Program-made: the position numbers and the translations under genes
Source: Metellina segmentata
Lineage: Eukaryota; Arthropoda; Arachnida; Araneae; Tetragnathidae
NCBI GenBank assembly: GCA_947359465.1
Contig: OX375872.1
Span: forward strand, 139,829,432 to 139,893,431
DNA length: 64,000 nucleotides
Reading direction: 5' to 3'
In this document: one piece after another, positions 22,049-32,984 of the stretch
How the letters are laid out: the number at the start of each line of letters is the position of its first letter
Numbering within the stretch: position 1 is the first letter of the stretch
The notes under the pieces: generated by a model
Told to the model about the DNA's origin: nothing
The model's input: the letters and a program-made list of their open reading frames with translations, nothing else
Databases searched by the model: none

Positions 22049-22479
22049 ATGTTTATTTACTTATGCTTAATCATTAAATATGCCGAACTGATTCCTCCAA
22101 CAGAATAGTATCATCTTCATCCATCTTGAAAACACAACTGAAGTGAGGCACGACTGTGGACAGGTAAAGGGCATGACTCTAAGCGCATGCAACAAGGCAA
22201 GTGTTGACGCATGTTGAATTGAGCGTTGAAAATGAGAGCGCAAGAGTGTGGACATGCCTAATGACGAATCACGGGTAAGTGCAATAGCTGCTTAGACTAA
22301 CATAGCTTCACAGGCTGACTCCAAATAACTTTCCCTAATCCATCACTCTCCATGTTAGAAATCGATTCAGAATAACCAACAGCTGAGTCCCCGAATCAGT
22401 TTGACCGTCTATCTCTTTTCCCTTATCGCATGATCTCGTTCCAACCGGGCTACCTCGCCCCATCTATTGTGCGAAAGAA

Positions 22480-22695
22480 TCCACGGATTCATTCTACTTT
22501 AAGAAAGATACAGTTTTATTTTTTTTTTAATTCTTTGCCACCAAATTTGAATTTTCATGCCACCGAATTTGACTTTTTCAAACCTTTTAAATTTCTTATT
22601 GCCACCGAATGTTAACTCTTCTGAAACCAAATTTTCGAAATCTTTTGCCACCTAATTTTAATTTGTTTTGTCACCAAGTATTAATTTCTTTTGCC
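22480..22695. repeat. Short degenerate repeat with tgccacc core
   Basis: tttgccacc-type words followed by aatttgaatttt-type words recur about seven times at irregular 30-45 bp spacing. A short type II SINE head piece on the minus strand (ccaaccgggctacctcgccc, 22,441-22,460) lies just before it. Confidence 0.55.
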
Positions 22696-23277
22696 ACCTA
22701 ACTAATTTACTTTATTGGGGGTTGATTCGATGGGGTTCTGTGGCATTAGCCAAGCGGCGCTAAACACAGGGCAGACAACAAGAAGTAGTGGACACACACA
22801 CACAAGGGAAGTTTTACGCAGAACGCCATAAGAGAGAAATACAACCAGGGAGGACGACCTCTAAAGTTGCTATAGCAGTGACCCAGTCCCGACGGGATAC
22901 TAGGCTTCCATTCACGGTATGGCTGTCACCTGTCGGCTTGAAAAGACGTTTCCCCGTACCTAAATTTGGAATCTAAGTGAGCAAAAAGGGGGAAGGAACT
23001 TTCTGTTGAGAAGGATCAGCACAGTAAGAACCTTTCGATCATTGGATTCTCCACATGAAAGATGGAGAAGGGAATTCCGCGAAAAGTGTCTCACAGGAGA
23101 TTACGATCCGGACTTAAATATACCGTCTTCTCTTACCAGACGGTAGAGATTGACTGTTATTCCGATAGCAGTGAAAATACAAGTGTTATTACAAAACAAC
23201 AGTTAGCAACTGTTATCGAAAATATTATCAGTTATTGATAAAGTTTATTGGAATTGCAGGGTAAATTGGTAATTTTT
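22696..23277. other. Unassigned region
   Basis: Contains a short (ca)n run near 22,791 and a GC-richer patch to about 23,060. Frames of about 60 codons show no known motif. Confidence 0.35.
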
Positions 23278-23482
23278 AGTTAACGTCGTACTAGAGCAAC
23301 ACAACGGGCTATTGACGAGTCCAGGATCAATCCCCTAAGGGAAAGAACCGAGGACAACACCACGTAATTGGAATTGAAGGGAAGGCGCAAATTCAAGGTA
23401 GGTAGGTGGTTTATTAACGTCCCACTAGAGCACCACAGTGGGCCATTGGTGACGATCTCGGATATAACCACAAAGAAAGATC
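23278..23482 (-). mobile_element. Two SINE tail fragments, minus strand
   Basis: The first piece (23,278-23,370) runs from agttaacgtcgtactagagc through caacaccacgtaatt. The second starts after an aggtaggtaggtgg tail at 23,398 and runs from attaacgtcccactagagca to about 23,482. Both are 3' tail regions. Confidence 0.75.
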
Positions 23483-23497
23483 TCCTCCTTCTGATTT

Positions 23498-23776
23498 TAA
23501 TCCCGGACCGTCACAAATAGCCCGTTTTGCACCAATGCAACGTTAATTTAATACCTACCAACTTATAACTCCCCGGTGTGTTGCGAGTTCAGATCCAGTC
23601 AAAGGCCGTCGTGTACAAAGATGGCTGGTGCACGTCAAATCTGTCGTGGCTTCAAATGTCCTCACGATGGCGTGGTGTGGAAGTTTGGAAAGTGTGGTAC
23701 CAGTTCAGGCGGGATCTCGTCATCTGACCGTCGATCAAATTTACGTGGTGTTGTCCTCGGTTTTATCCATTCGGAG
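23498..23776 (+). mobile_element. SINE tail fragment and type II SINE body, plus strand
   Basis: A tail piece (aatcccggaccgtcacaaat, gcaacgttaatttaatacctacca) ends at about 23,563. A type II copy follows from its decayed B box (gttgcgagttcagatccagt, 23,580) through ggctggtgcacgtcaaatct, gtgtggaagtttggaaagtg and ttgtcctcgg, where it breaks into the TA run. The tails show the TACC-rich ending typical of type II copies. Confidence 0.8.
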
Positions 23777-23777
23777 G

Positions 23778-23819
<42 letters not shown>
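23777..23819. repeat. (TA)n microsatellite
   Basis: Uninterrupted alternating TA for about 43 bp, joining a SINE fragment to a Helitron-like fragment. Confidence 0.95.
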
Positions 23820-23822
<3 letters not shown>

Positions 23823-23930
23823 GGCCCGCCCCTGCTCTCTAAAGCTCGCCAACCCCCGGAGGATTGCTTTGATCCTCATTGGTTCGCTCGCATCAATGAA
23901 GAACGTGTGTCCTAGCAGAAAGGATTGTTT
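23820..23930 (-). mobile_element. Helitron-like 3' fragment, minus strand
   Basis: On the minus strand: gcgaaccaatgaggatcaaa, gcaatcctccgggggttggc, gagcaggggcgggcccctt. This follows the order of the 32.4-kb copy (aaaccaaatgggattgcg, caccggggttcgg, gagcaggg...gccccct). The terminal CTAG is not preserved. Confidence 0.5.
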
Positions 23931-24394
23931 ACAAAATATGATCTTGGAAAAAAAAAATATTTTTCAAATCTTAATTTGCTGTATTACAGAAAATATATAT
24001 ACAGTACCCTGGAATCAGAAATAAAATGAAAACTTTGAGCAAATTTTGAGTCGAAATGTGAGCGCTGCTTTGGAATTGAATACCCAGCATGTTGTTTGTG
24101 GGTACATTTCCACAAGCACTCTCTAGTCACCCACACTTTTTTATTGAGTTTGTTTGCGAAAGTTATAGTGCAAGCGTCTTTTTGAACTATAATTATTGGC
24201 CCTGCAAAGGACAGGTTTTTAAATGGCCCTGAAATGATCCTCAGCATTCTTTGATTTCCAATTATAAAGTGCAACTGCTCGACTAAATTTTTTTTTTCAA
24301 TAAAATTTCATCCGATAACGCTATAAATTCAATTGAGGCCCGAGGCTTCGTGGGAAACAAACAATCGTACAATGTTGCCAAAACGAGGTAACTA
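23931..24394. other. Unassigned region
   Basis: A 96-codon minus frame at 23,984-24,274 has no motif that I can place. It may be part of a retroelement, but nothing supports this directly. Confidence 0.35.
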
Positions 24395-25180
24395 ATAACG
24401 TAAAAGGTCTTTAAGACCTTTTTACCAGCATACCCCTGGACAAATTGAGAGATGTTTTGAACTATTACTATCATGATTTTAATAACTTAATTTATCTGGA
24501 TTTTGAGGAATGGGAATTTTTGGTTAATTATTGTATTTTTAATAATTTTATATTTAATGGTGAGTATATTTACACTCAAGTTAAGGGTATTCCCCAAGGT
24601 TCTAATTTTTCTTCCATTCTTGCTAATTTATTTCTTCATTATTTTGAAAAAAACTTTTGCCTTCAGATAAATACTGCTTTTAGATTTATTGATGATTTAA
24701 TTGTTTTTAATAATAGCAACTTTGCTAATATTTGGAAATCCATCTATATCCAGACGAACTTTCTTTAATTAAAACCAATCTGGATAACAATAATACTGAT
24801 TTTCTAGACATAAAAATTTCTGTTTCATCCGGCAAAGTTGACATTAATGTATATGATAAACGCAGCGATTTTAAATTTACAGTCATTAAATTAATATTTT
24901 GGGACTCCAATATCTCTAAAAGAATATACTACAACACGATAGCTGGTCAATTGGTACGTTTCAAAAAAATTTGTAATTCTGATGCTAACTTTTTATTACA
25001 ATGTAAATATCTAAAAAACACACTTCTCAATAACAAATACCCGTTTTCATTCTTTAAAAATATTTTTGAAAGATTTATTAATATCAACACCTACACAACA
25101 CATGAATTATTATTTTTCGTAATTTACCCAGAGCCATGGGAATTGCTTTTCAATTTTATTTTTTTACTATTTATGAATAT
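24395..25180 (+). pseudogene. Reverse transcriptase fragment, Penelope-like type
   Basis: Reading from about 24,405 gives DLFTSIPLDKLRDVL (RT motif A region), GIPQGSNFSSILANLFLHY (motif B, with QG...S), FRFIDDLIVF (motif C, the catalytic D-D pair). After a frame change near 24,740 it continues YPDELSLIKTNLDNNNTDFL, DIKISV, VYDKRSDFKFTV and DSNISKRIYYNTI. The IDD box with the FLDIKI...YDKR..F thumb-like region is what I know from Penelope-like RTs in invertebrates. The 5' part of RT is missing and one frameshift separates the two open parts, so it is dead. A non-LTR origin is the alternative. Confidence 0.75.
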
Positions 25181-25590
25181 ATTTTTGATAAGGGGCTGGG
25201 GATTTTCATATTACTATTATTTTTTTTGGACTTGTTGCATCGGAGGTATGATGTTAGCATATAAGTTAGACTGTGTAATTGATGGCATTTGGTGGCAATT
25301 TTTAGGCTTGTTGTTGATGATATCCCAGCTGCGGCTTCGGGTTTCATTTCGTTCTGTTCCTGCTCTGTTTTGGTATTTTGTTCTGTTTTTGTTTTACTTG
25401 ATTTTTGGTGGTGTTTGGGGGAGTGTATGAGCAATTTTTTCAGCCTAATGCTGCTCATATGTAGAAAACACCATTTTATGTTGTTTGGGTCAGGCTCCTC
25501 CCTGATGACGCCCTGATCCACCAACATTTCTTCATTTTTTATTATTTTTTAAGACTTTTGTTACATTTTTTTAGAAATTCTTGTGTTCTT
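25181..25590 (+). mobile_element. Probable 3' region of the RT element
   Basis: The open frame runs on to 25,430 without known motifs. The stretch caggctcctccctgatgacg and a T-rich end lead to the TA run at 25,594. It is probably the same element's 3' end, but no boundary is definable. I saw no GIY-YIG endonuclease motif. Confidence 0.4.
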
Positions 25591-25945
<355 letters not shown>

Positions 25946-26128
25946 TTATTTTTTTGGAAGTGCACGTGTTCATGATCACTCCGCTGTTCACCAATTTAGC
26001 ACAAGTAGTGTGAAAGAGAGTGCTAGACCTAGTCTACCAAATCGTACTTCGTGCAGATAGCTTACACTGTTATATGATGGGCATAACTCACCAACATACC
26101 CAGTGGAGATAAATGCGATCTTTTCGGG
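25946..26128. other. Unassigned flank
   Basis: No feature recognised. Confidence 0.35.
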
Positions 26129-26442
26129 TCGACCAACCGGTCTGGTGGTTGAAGTGGTAGCCTCTAGATCGGAAGGTTCCCTGGTCAGTGCATAAATATT
26201 TTTAAGCGTATGTTGTATTGGTGGTTGATGCACCTTAAATCTGTCGTGGCCGAAAGTCTTTACGTTAGGTTGGTGTGGAATTTTGGAAAGTGGGGTGCCA
26301 CCACAGGTGTTCCCTCGTCATCTGACCGTGGTACAAAATTACGTGATTTTGTCCTCGGATATTTCCATTAGGGGATTGATCCCGGACCGTCGTCAATAGC
26401 CCGTTTTGTTGTTCTAGTGCGACGTTAATTAAAAATTACCAT
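26129..26442 (+). mobile_element. SINE, type I, plus strand, B box damaged (first of three)
   Basis: The head opens cgaccaaccggtctggtggt with the A box intact, but the segment after ggaaggttccctggtc lacks the rest of the B box. Body and tail are complete to gcgacgttaattaaaaatta. Pol III transcription would be weakened. Confidence 0.85.
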
Positions 26443-26448
26443 TTTTCC

Positions 26449-26760
26449 GATTTTCTCAGCCCTATTTTTAGATCGGAAGGATCCTGGTTCGAATCCGGGC
26501 CCGGGCATGGATGTTTGTAAGCGTATGGTGTAGAGGCGGCTGGTGCACCTTTAATCTGTCGTGGCCGAAAGTCCTCACGTTGCGTTGGCGTGAAAGTTTG
26601 GAGAGTGGGGTGCCAGTTCAGGTGTTGCTTCGTCATCTGACCGTGGTTCAAAATTACGAGGTGTTGTCCTCGGATCTTTCCCTTAAGGGACTGATCCCGG
26701 ACCGTCGTCAATAGCCCGTTGTGTTGCTCAAGTACGACGTTAACTAAAATTACCATTACC
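26449..26760 (+). mobile_element. SINE, type I, plus strand (second of three)
   Basis: The B box is intact (ggttcgaatccgggcccggg), but the A box is replaced by gattttctcagccctattttt, joined at tagatcgg. Body and tail are intact. The same foreign 5' segment precedes the third copy, giving an exact 312-bp period. Confidence 0.88.
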
Positions 26761-27072
26761 GATTTTCTCAGCCCCATTTTTAGATCGGAAGGTTCCTGGT
26801 CCGAATCCGGGCCCGGGCATGGATGTTTGTAAACGTATGGTGTAGAGGCGGCTGGTGCACCTTAAATCTGTCGTGGCCGAAAGTCCTCACGTTGGGTTGG
26901 CGTGGAAGTTTGGAGAGTGGGGTGCCAGCTCAGGTGTTGCTTCGTCATCTGACCGTGGTTCAAAATTACGAGGTGTTGTCCTAGGATCTTTCCCCTAAGG
27001 GACTGATCCCGGACCGTCGTCAATAGCCCGTTGTGTTGCTCTAGTACGACGTTAACTAAAAAAATTACCAAA
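26761..27072 (+). mobile_element. SINE, type I, plus strand (third of three)
   Basis: Nearly identical to the copy before it, with the same gattttctcagccccat 5' junction. It is followed at 27,083 by another ccccatttttat word. The pair therefore came from tandem duplication of SINE plus flank, or from insertion into an existing target duplication. Confidence 0.88.
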
Positions 27073-27632
27073 AAAAAAATTACCAGCCCCATTTTTATAT
27101 TTTTTCATTCATCCACAATATGATTCAAGATTGTAAAGTAATTTTTTTCAGTGATTAACAAAATGTTATTTTGTATTTTTAGAAGAGTTGAACCTGCACA
27201 TCATAAAAAATGTCTAATTAAAAGGTAATATAATTTTCCGGTCTTTGTGGGTTAGATAACTCTTGCTCTGATAGCCTCAGATATTCTTCTCTATTGTAAG
27301 TTAGTTTTTCAGGCGTGGCTAATTTTGCACATTGTCGTCATCTCGATACGAAGGACCTTCACTCCGTTCCTTCACCTTCGCGTCCTTCACTCCTATTCTT
27401 CTCCCATCCCCTGTGCGATAACCCCCAAGACCCTCAAAGGGACACCCCCGCCTACATCCGTAGGGGGTCAAATGATTCCTACCAGCCTACATTCCTTGGT
27501 GTCTGGCCAGTGAACCCTCAATGGTCATTGTATGTATCGATATTCTAGATCGATCCACTTCGAAGCACGTAGAATCGATCCACATAAGTTATCGGACAAA
27601 AAAAAGTATCGATCCGTGAAGTAACGGGGACC
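27073..27632. other. Unassigned region, GC-richer in the middle
   Basis: 27,340-27,530 is C-rich on the plus strand, with two overlapping ~60-77 codon frames. No motif was recognised and no repeat partner was found in the window. Confidence 0.35.
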
Positions 27633-27912
27633 ATGGTAGCCTGGTTGGAAGAACATCGGATTAGGGTTGCGAGTTAGAATCATGCATAAGACCGTCGTGT
27701 ACAAAGGGTGCAGGTCATGTTAAATCCGTCATGGCCTCAAATGTCCTCACGTTGGCGTGATGTGGAAGTTTGGAGAGTGGGGTGCCAGTTCAGGTGTGAT
27801 CTCGTCATCTGACCGTGGTTCAATATTACGTGTTTTCCCTTGGGGTGTTGATCCCGGATCATCGTCAATAGCCCGTTGTGTAGCTCCAGTACGACGTTAA
27901 TTAAAATACCTA
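27633..27912 (+). mobile_element. SINE, type II, plus strand
   Basis: Head A box in catggtagcctggttggaag and B box in gttgcgagttagaatc; body ccgtcgtgtacaaagggtgc, gtcatggcctcaaatgtcct; tail gatcccggatcatcgtcaat, gtacgacgttaattaaaat, then tacctatctacc. The body agrees with type I copies although the head differs. Confidence 0.88.
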
Positions 27913-27914
27913 TC

Positions 27915-29010
27915 TACCGTGAAGTATGCTGCAAATACACTAGCAACCCTTCTGGGCATACTTTGAACAAGGTTTTTATACACAGCTATGAGTATTTATG
28001 TCCATTCCTGCTGCAAGAATGTCGCCAGCTCACCTGTAGATTTCTGACGTAGTTCCACTCTAACTCGTCCCACAAAAGTTCTATGGGGTTTAGGTCGGGA
28101 CTCTGTGCATACCAAAGAGGGACATCCCTATCTTGATACTAGGGATGTCAATTACACCGGATGACCGGTTACACCGATAAGTCGGTTTTATTTGTTTCGG
28201 TTAACTGATCTTTATCGGTGTAATTCTAGCTTTTAAGTATTTGACTGTTGTTGGAAGTTCAGTGCTATCTGAAAGGTTAGTATCTGCTCTGAATTCTGTG
28301 GTTTCGGATGACAGAAGTGGATTAACTAACCAGTATATAACTTAGCTAGTATTTATGAGCAGAGTAAATACAAAGTATTGGGTTGAATAGATAAAGCAAT
28401 ATTAAAATGTAACTAATGTTTTAATTATGTTAGTAGTTTGTGTACCTTCATTTTTAAACAATTAAGTTTTGGTTTATTTTAGAATTAATGGGAATTTTTG
28501 TAACAGTTGTGATGTGATAAATAAAAACAGTTAACGACATTTAGAATTTTGCATATACAACTAAATAAAAACACCTTGAAGTTTTTAAAAATCGGTTATT
28601 TTTCCAGTTATTTTAAAAACCAGTTTTTTTGACTCGGTTAAACCGGGGCAGTTATAATCGGACGAAAAAAAACAGGTTATTTTCTGATAGTTGACAACCC
28701 TACTTGATACCACAGCTTGACAGAGGCTGCAACATGACATGTCCATTCCATAAAATTGCCAGAGCGTTGGAAGAACCCGAATGTCCAAAATGTTCATGTA
28801 GGCGTCGGCGTTACCAGGAACAACTATCAAATGTCCCCAGGCCATACCACGAAATCACCCCCAGCAAATGGTTGAATTTTATGCAAATCCGCTGGCGTCC
28901 GGTCCATTATTCTAGGGTAGTGTATAACAACATAGTCTATTGGACCTTTACATCTATCAAGTCTTCCATCGAGAAGATCTCCTGGAATATAACCCTCACT
29001 GTATATTTCC
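27915..29010 (-). pseudogene. Tc1-like transposase remnant, split by a hAT element
   Basis: Minus strand, joining across the insert: MAWGHLIVVPGNADAYMNIL, DIRVLPTLWQF, then after the hAT WYAQSPDLNPIELLWDELE, then KTLFKVCPEGLLVYLQ. The SPDLNPIE.LWDEL block holds the last acidic residue of the DD34E triad and is diagnostic for Tc1. The second Asp region (family QQD..PCH) is degraded. Stops and frame changes are present, and the N-terminal DNA-binding half is not visible. Confidence 0.85.
28140..28702 (+). mobile_element. hAT element, 563 bp, perfect 8-bp target duplication
   Basis: The flanks cttgatac at 28,132-28,139 and 28,703-28,710 are identical. The ends are inverted (tagggatgtcaa left, ttgacaaccctа-type right, one mismatch). 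Inside, the plus frame reads SSVLSERLVSALNSVVSDDR followed by SGLTNQYI, the C-terminal dimerisation region of hAT transposases (S..SER.FS..G.....R..L). Everything upstream of this part is deleted. It sits in the middle of the Tc1 transposase remnant. Confidence 0.93.
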
Positions 29011-29689
29011 AGAAGGGAAAGTGAGTACCTGTATAAGCTCCGAAAGTGTTTTTTGTACGCTCTATATTAAATTAAAACTACTAAATAAACTGTTATCAGG
29101 AACTTGCGAAATCAATATTGGCCCTTTTCTACGCCACAGAATTAATCTAGAATTTACTAAGCACAGTTTGACCAAATCAGCCTTTATGCCACAAAAACGC
29201 ATCCACCCATTCGAATTTTCCCGTTTCCTTCTCAAATGTAATACCACAGTCCATTGGCTCTTTGCATACATGAAGTCGACCATCAGCCTGGAATACAATC
29301 CTCACTTTATTTTCCAAAAAGGGTAGACCTGTAAGATGTTAGATTGTCCTTCTCAAGCTTTCAAGGTGGGATATATGAAAAGAGCTTTTTCAAGGTCTTC
29401 ACATTTCCACCTGTTTCTGAGTGGTCACTTGTGAATAGGGATAGGGGTGTTTCGGTCAACATACCTATGATGAATGCCTTTACGGTAGCGTAGCAAAACG
29501 TGGGGGGTGTCGGTTGGTCTGTCGGTCTCTTTTCTGTTTATCCTTGAAGCATTTCTTTTAAATCCTACGAACCGGGTTGTTTCAAAGAGAAACCAAGTTC
29601 AACCTGCTCATAGCTCCCATTCCATTGTTGTCGTTTCTTTTGGTCTCTAAAATGGGGATTTTCAAACAGAAGTATAGCCATTTTAACGA
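29011..29689. other. Unassigned; partial duplication of Tc1 flank
   Basis: Near 29,275-29,330 a gaccatcagcctggaataca phrase resembles 28,965-29,005 (gagaagatctcctggaatat), each followed by ccctcact/cctcact. The rest is unrecognised. Confidence 0.4.
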
Positions 29690-31640
29690 GTGACAATCAT
29701 TTTGGAGTGCCTTTGAGAGTGTCTGCATAGCGCCACAAGTTTAGAAATATTTTTATTTCTGAGTGTCTTTTCAGATTGCGGGACTGACTTGGGGAATTAA
29801 TTGGTTCATTCCATGAGCCAGGGATTACTGCCGAATTCTTAATCCTTTCACTTCTCTGTGGAGATCTGGCTCCGTTACTGTAAAAATACCGAGATTCCTT
29901 TAAAACCATTAAAAAAATAGAGTAGATCTGAATCAATTTTGAAAAAAATATTTCTATTTGAGTCTATCTCGCAACATTAATGAAAAGATTTTTTCAATGC
30001 TATTAATAAAATGAAATGAATCGTATCGAAATTTAAAAAATATTTTTATTTGCGTCTTGATTAATTTCATGAACCTTGGAAATGCTGCCTCATTCTTGAT
30101 TCTTTCACTTCTCTATGAACATCTGGCACCTTCAATGTCCAGATATCTTTAAGGCCATTAAAGAAATTGAATGGATCGTATCGAAATTTTAAAAATATGT
30201 TTATCTGAGTCTTGGGAATAGAAGTGATTTACTGTATGAACCTTAGGCTTTCTGCCTCATTCTTGATTCTTTCACTTCTCCAATGGATACCTAATACCGT
30301 CTATGTCCAGACATCGTCAAGACCATTAAAGAAATTAAATGAATCGTATCGAAATTTAAAAAATATTTTGATTTGCGTCATGATTAATTTTATGAACCTT
30401 GGGATAGCTGCCTCATTCTTGATTCTTTCACTTCTCTATGGACATCTGGCACCTTCAATGTCCAGATATCTTTAAGGCCATTAAAGAAATTGAATGGATC
30501 GTATCGAAATTTTAAAAATATGTTTATCTGAGTCTTGGGAATAGAAGTGATTTACTGTATGAACCTTAGGCTTTCTGCCTCATTCTTGATTCTTTCACTT
30601 CTCCAATGGATACCTAATACCGTCTATGTCCAGACATCGTCAAGACCATTAAAGAAATTAAATGAATCGTATCGAAATTTTAAAAATATTTTGATTTGCG
30701 TCATGATTAATTTTATGAACCTTGGGATAGCTGCCTCATTCTTGATTCTTTCACTTCTCTATGGACATCTGGCACCTTCAATGTCCAGATATCTTTAAGG
30801 CCATTAAAGAAATTGAATGGATCGTATCGAAATTTTAAAAATATGTTTATCTGAGTCTTGGGAATAGAAGTGATTTACTGTATGAACCTTAGGCTTTCTG
30901 CCTCATTCTTGATTCTTTCACTTCTCCAATGGATACCTAATACCGTCTATGTCCAGACATCGTCAAGACCATTAAAGAAATTAAATGAATCGTATCGAAA
31001 TTTAAAAAATATTTTGATTTGCGTCATGATTAATTTTATGAACCTTGGGATAGCTGCCTCATTCTTGATTCTTTCACTTCTCTATGGACATCTGGCACCT
31101 TCAATGTCCAGATATCTTTAAGGCCATTAAAGAAATTGAATGGATCGTATCGAAATTTTAAAAATATGTTTATCTGAGTCTTGGGAATAGAAGTGATTTA
31201 CTGTATGAACCTTAGGCTTTCTGCCTCATTCTTGATTCTTTCACTTCTCCAATGGATACCTAATACCGTCTATGTCCAGACATCGTCAAGACCATTAAAG
31301 AAATTAAATGAATCGTATCGAAATTTAAAAAATATTTTGATTTGCGTCATGATTAATTTTATGAACCTTGGGATAGCTGCCTCATTCTTGATTCTTTCAC
31401 TTCTCTATGGACATCTGGCACCTTCAATGTCCAGATATTTTTAAGGCCATTAAAGAAATTGAATGGATCGTATCGAAATTTAAAAAATATATTTATTTGA
31501 GTCTTGGGAATAGAAGTGATTTATTGCATGAACTTCTTAGGTTTTCTGCCTCATTCTTTATCCTTTCACATATCTGTGGATATTTCTCCGAGACCAATGA
31601 AAAGAGAAGGCCAGGGAAGTATTTCGTGTCTTCACCAATA
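29690..31640 (+). repeat. Dimeric satellite: 323-bp unit made of two ~161-bp monomers
   Basis: Four near-identical 323-bp units start at about 30,212, 30,535, 30,858 and 31,181. Each contains two related monomers, both starting cctcattcttgattctttca and sharing cagayatc, ccattaaagaaatt and gaatcgtatcgaaattt-type words, but distinguished by ctatggacatctggcacctt and ccaatggatacctaatac. Diverged monomers flank the array (29,690-30,211 and 31,445-31,640). The 87-codon frame repeated four times is the array itself and has no independent support as a gene. Confidence 0.95.
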
Positions 31641-32402
31641 GCGGTTTAGAAATCCCTCTTTGCTTCTTGTGTTGGACAACTTATCACTTCAGATAATTTA
31701 TTTTAAATTAGTAAAAGTACTTCAAAAATGAAATTACTGAAAATGATAGCATTTTATTATTCATAAATACTTGAGTTTTATTAGTAAGATATTTTCCTAT
31801 TAATTTTTTATTCAATACGAAGAAAAATATACCTTTATTTTTACGGAATAAGTCTTATTATTGCATATATATATATATATATTACACCTTTTTTCACATT
31901 TCACACACAAAAAAATATACTTGAATTTTTTTTGTCTTCCACCAAGCTATTTTTGTCAATAAAATAATAAAGTTAATTCATTATTTTTATTTTGAAATAT
32001 TTATTTGAAACATAGTTATTGAACAATACGTATGTACAAATTTATTTTCTTCTTTGCCACTTTTGAGTTAAGTCTAATTGATAAAAATGTTAAAATAACA
32101 TTATGATTTTAAATTGATATTACTCAATTTTCAAAAGAAACACACAATTTCATCCCTCACTTGAAAATTTAAGGCTTTATATACACAAGTCCCTTGAAAA
32201 TTTAAAGTTTAATACACGATATTTTTCTCCTTGGAATAGTTTAAGGTTTATTTTGTAATTTATTTATTTACAAATGAAAATTAAAATTGTGAAAGAAAGA
32301 AAATCAACTAATAAAATAAAATATTTTTATTTAAAAAATATATATTTTCAATACGTAACATTCTTTCATATTAATTTTTTTACATTTCACCAAATCTCTC
32401 TT
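31641..32402. other. AT-rich unassigned region
   Basis: Very AT-rich with a short TA run at 31,865-31,880. Nothing recognised. Confidence 0.4.
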
Positions 32403-32984
32403 AATTAAAAAAATGTTACCGCCGCCGCAGGATTGAAAACTCGGTTTTTCACTCGATTCTTAGACGGTTTCCCGAGAAAGTACGGATCAGAAAATTACCA
32501 AATTGACATGGTTTGTTCAAAACTGTACAGGGAACAAGACAATGAAAAATCTTTTCCGATGCGGCTATTAGTTTAGGGTTGACGATAGTTAGCGAGCAGG
32601 GGGCGAAGCCATCGCTGTGACGTCATATACCGTATTAAGATAATTTCGCTGTCGTTGGAGATTGATTCTGATAAAGGAATGTTGGTTTGCGAAGCAAACT
32701 AAATGGGATCTGAGAAAGGAGTGTTGGTTTGCAAGCAAACCAAATGGGATTGCGTAGCAATCACCGGGGTTCGGAGAGCGTAAGCGAGCAGGGTGCGAAG
32801 CCTTCGCTGTCACGTCATGGACCGGAAATTCAAATCAGGATTATACGAATTATGAATATAGTTTCGCCATCCAGGAGATTCACTCTGCGAAAGTAATGTT
32901 GGTTTGCAAAGCAAACCAAATGGGATTGCGTAGCAATACCCGGGCGTTGTCGAGCGTAAGCGAGCAGGGAGCGGAGCCCCCTAG
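32403..32984 (+). mobile_element. Helitron-like non-autonomous element, plus strand
   Basis: Shares its first ~170 bp with the minus copy at 14,561-15,275. It then holds a repeated module, ttggtttgcgaagcaaac, aaatgggattgcgtagcaat, gagcgtaagcgagcaggg, present about three times. It ends gggagcggagccccctag before T: a short G/C hairpin, then CTAG followed by T, as in Helitron 3' ends. No Rep/helicase coding is seen. Confidence 0.6.

Larger units (their letters stand above)
18932..22259. mobile_element. PIF/Harbinger-like transposon, degraded
   Basis: The ends are inverted: aggcatgtccacactcatgc (left) and gagtgtggacatgcct (right). The trinucleotide AAT flanks both sides (18,929 and 22,260), matching the 3-bp duplications of this superfamily. 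It encodes two protein types on opposite strands, as PIF/Harbinger elements do: a MADF-like start on plus (19,178) and a HARBI1-like N-terminal part on minus (22,048 downward). The middle is replaced by a cgatgt-rich block and AT-rich sequence, so the catalytic region is lost. Confidence 0.82.

Noticed and set aside
24283..24474. 63-codon minus frame before the RT fragment
   Set aside because: It overlaps the RT motif A region on the opposite strand and has no support of its own.
30212..31444. Four identical 87-codon frames that look like a gene family
   Set aside because: They recur at exactly the 323-bp satellite period, have no domain or signal, and follow the repeat unit.
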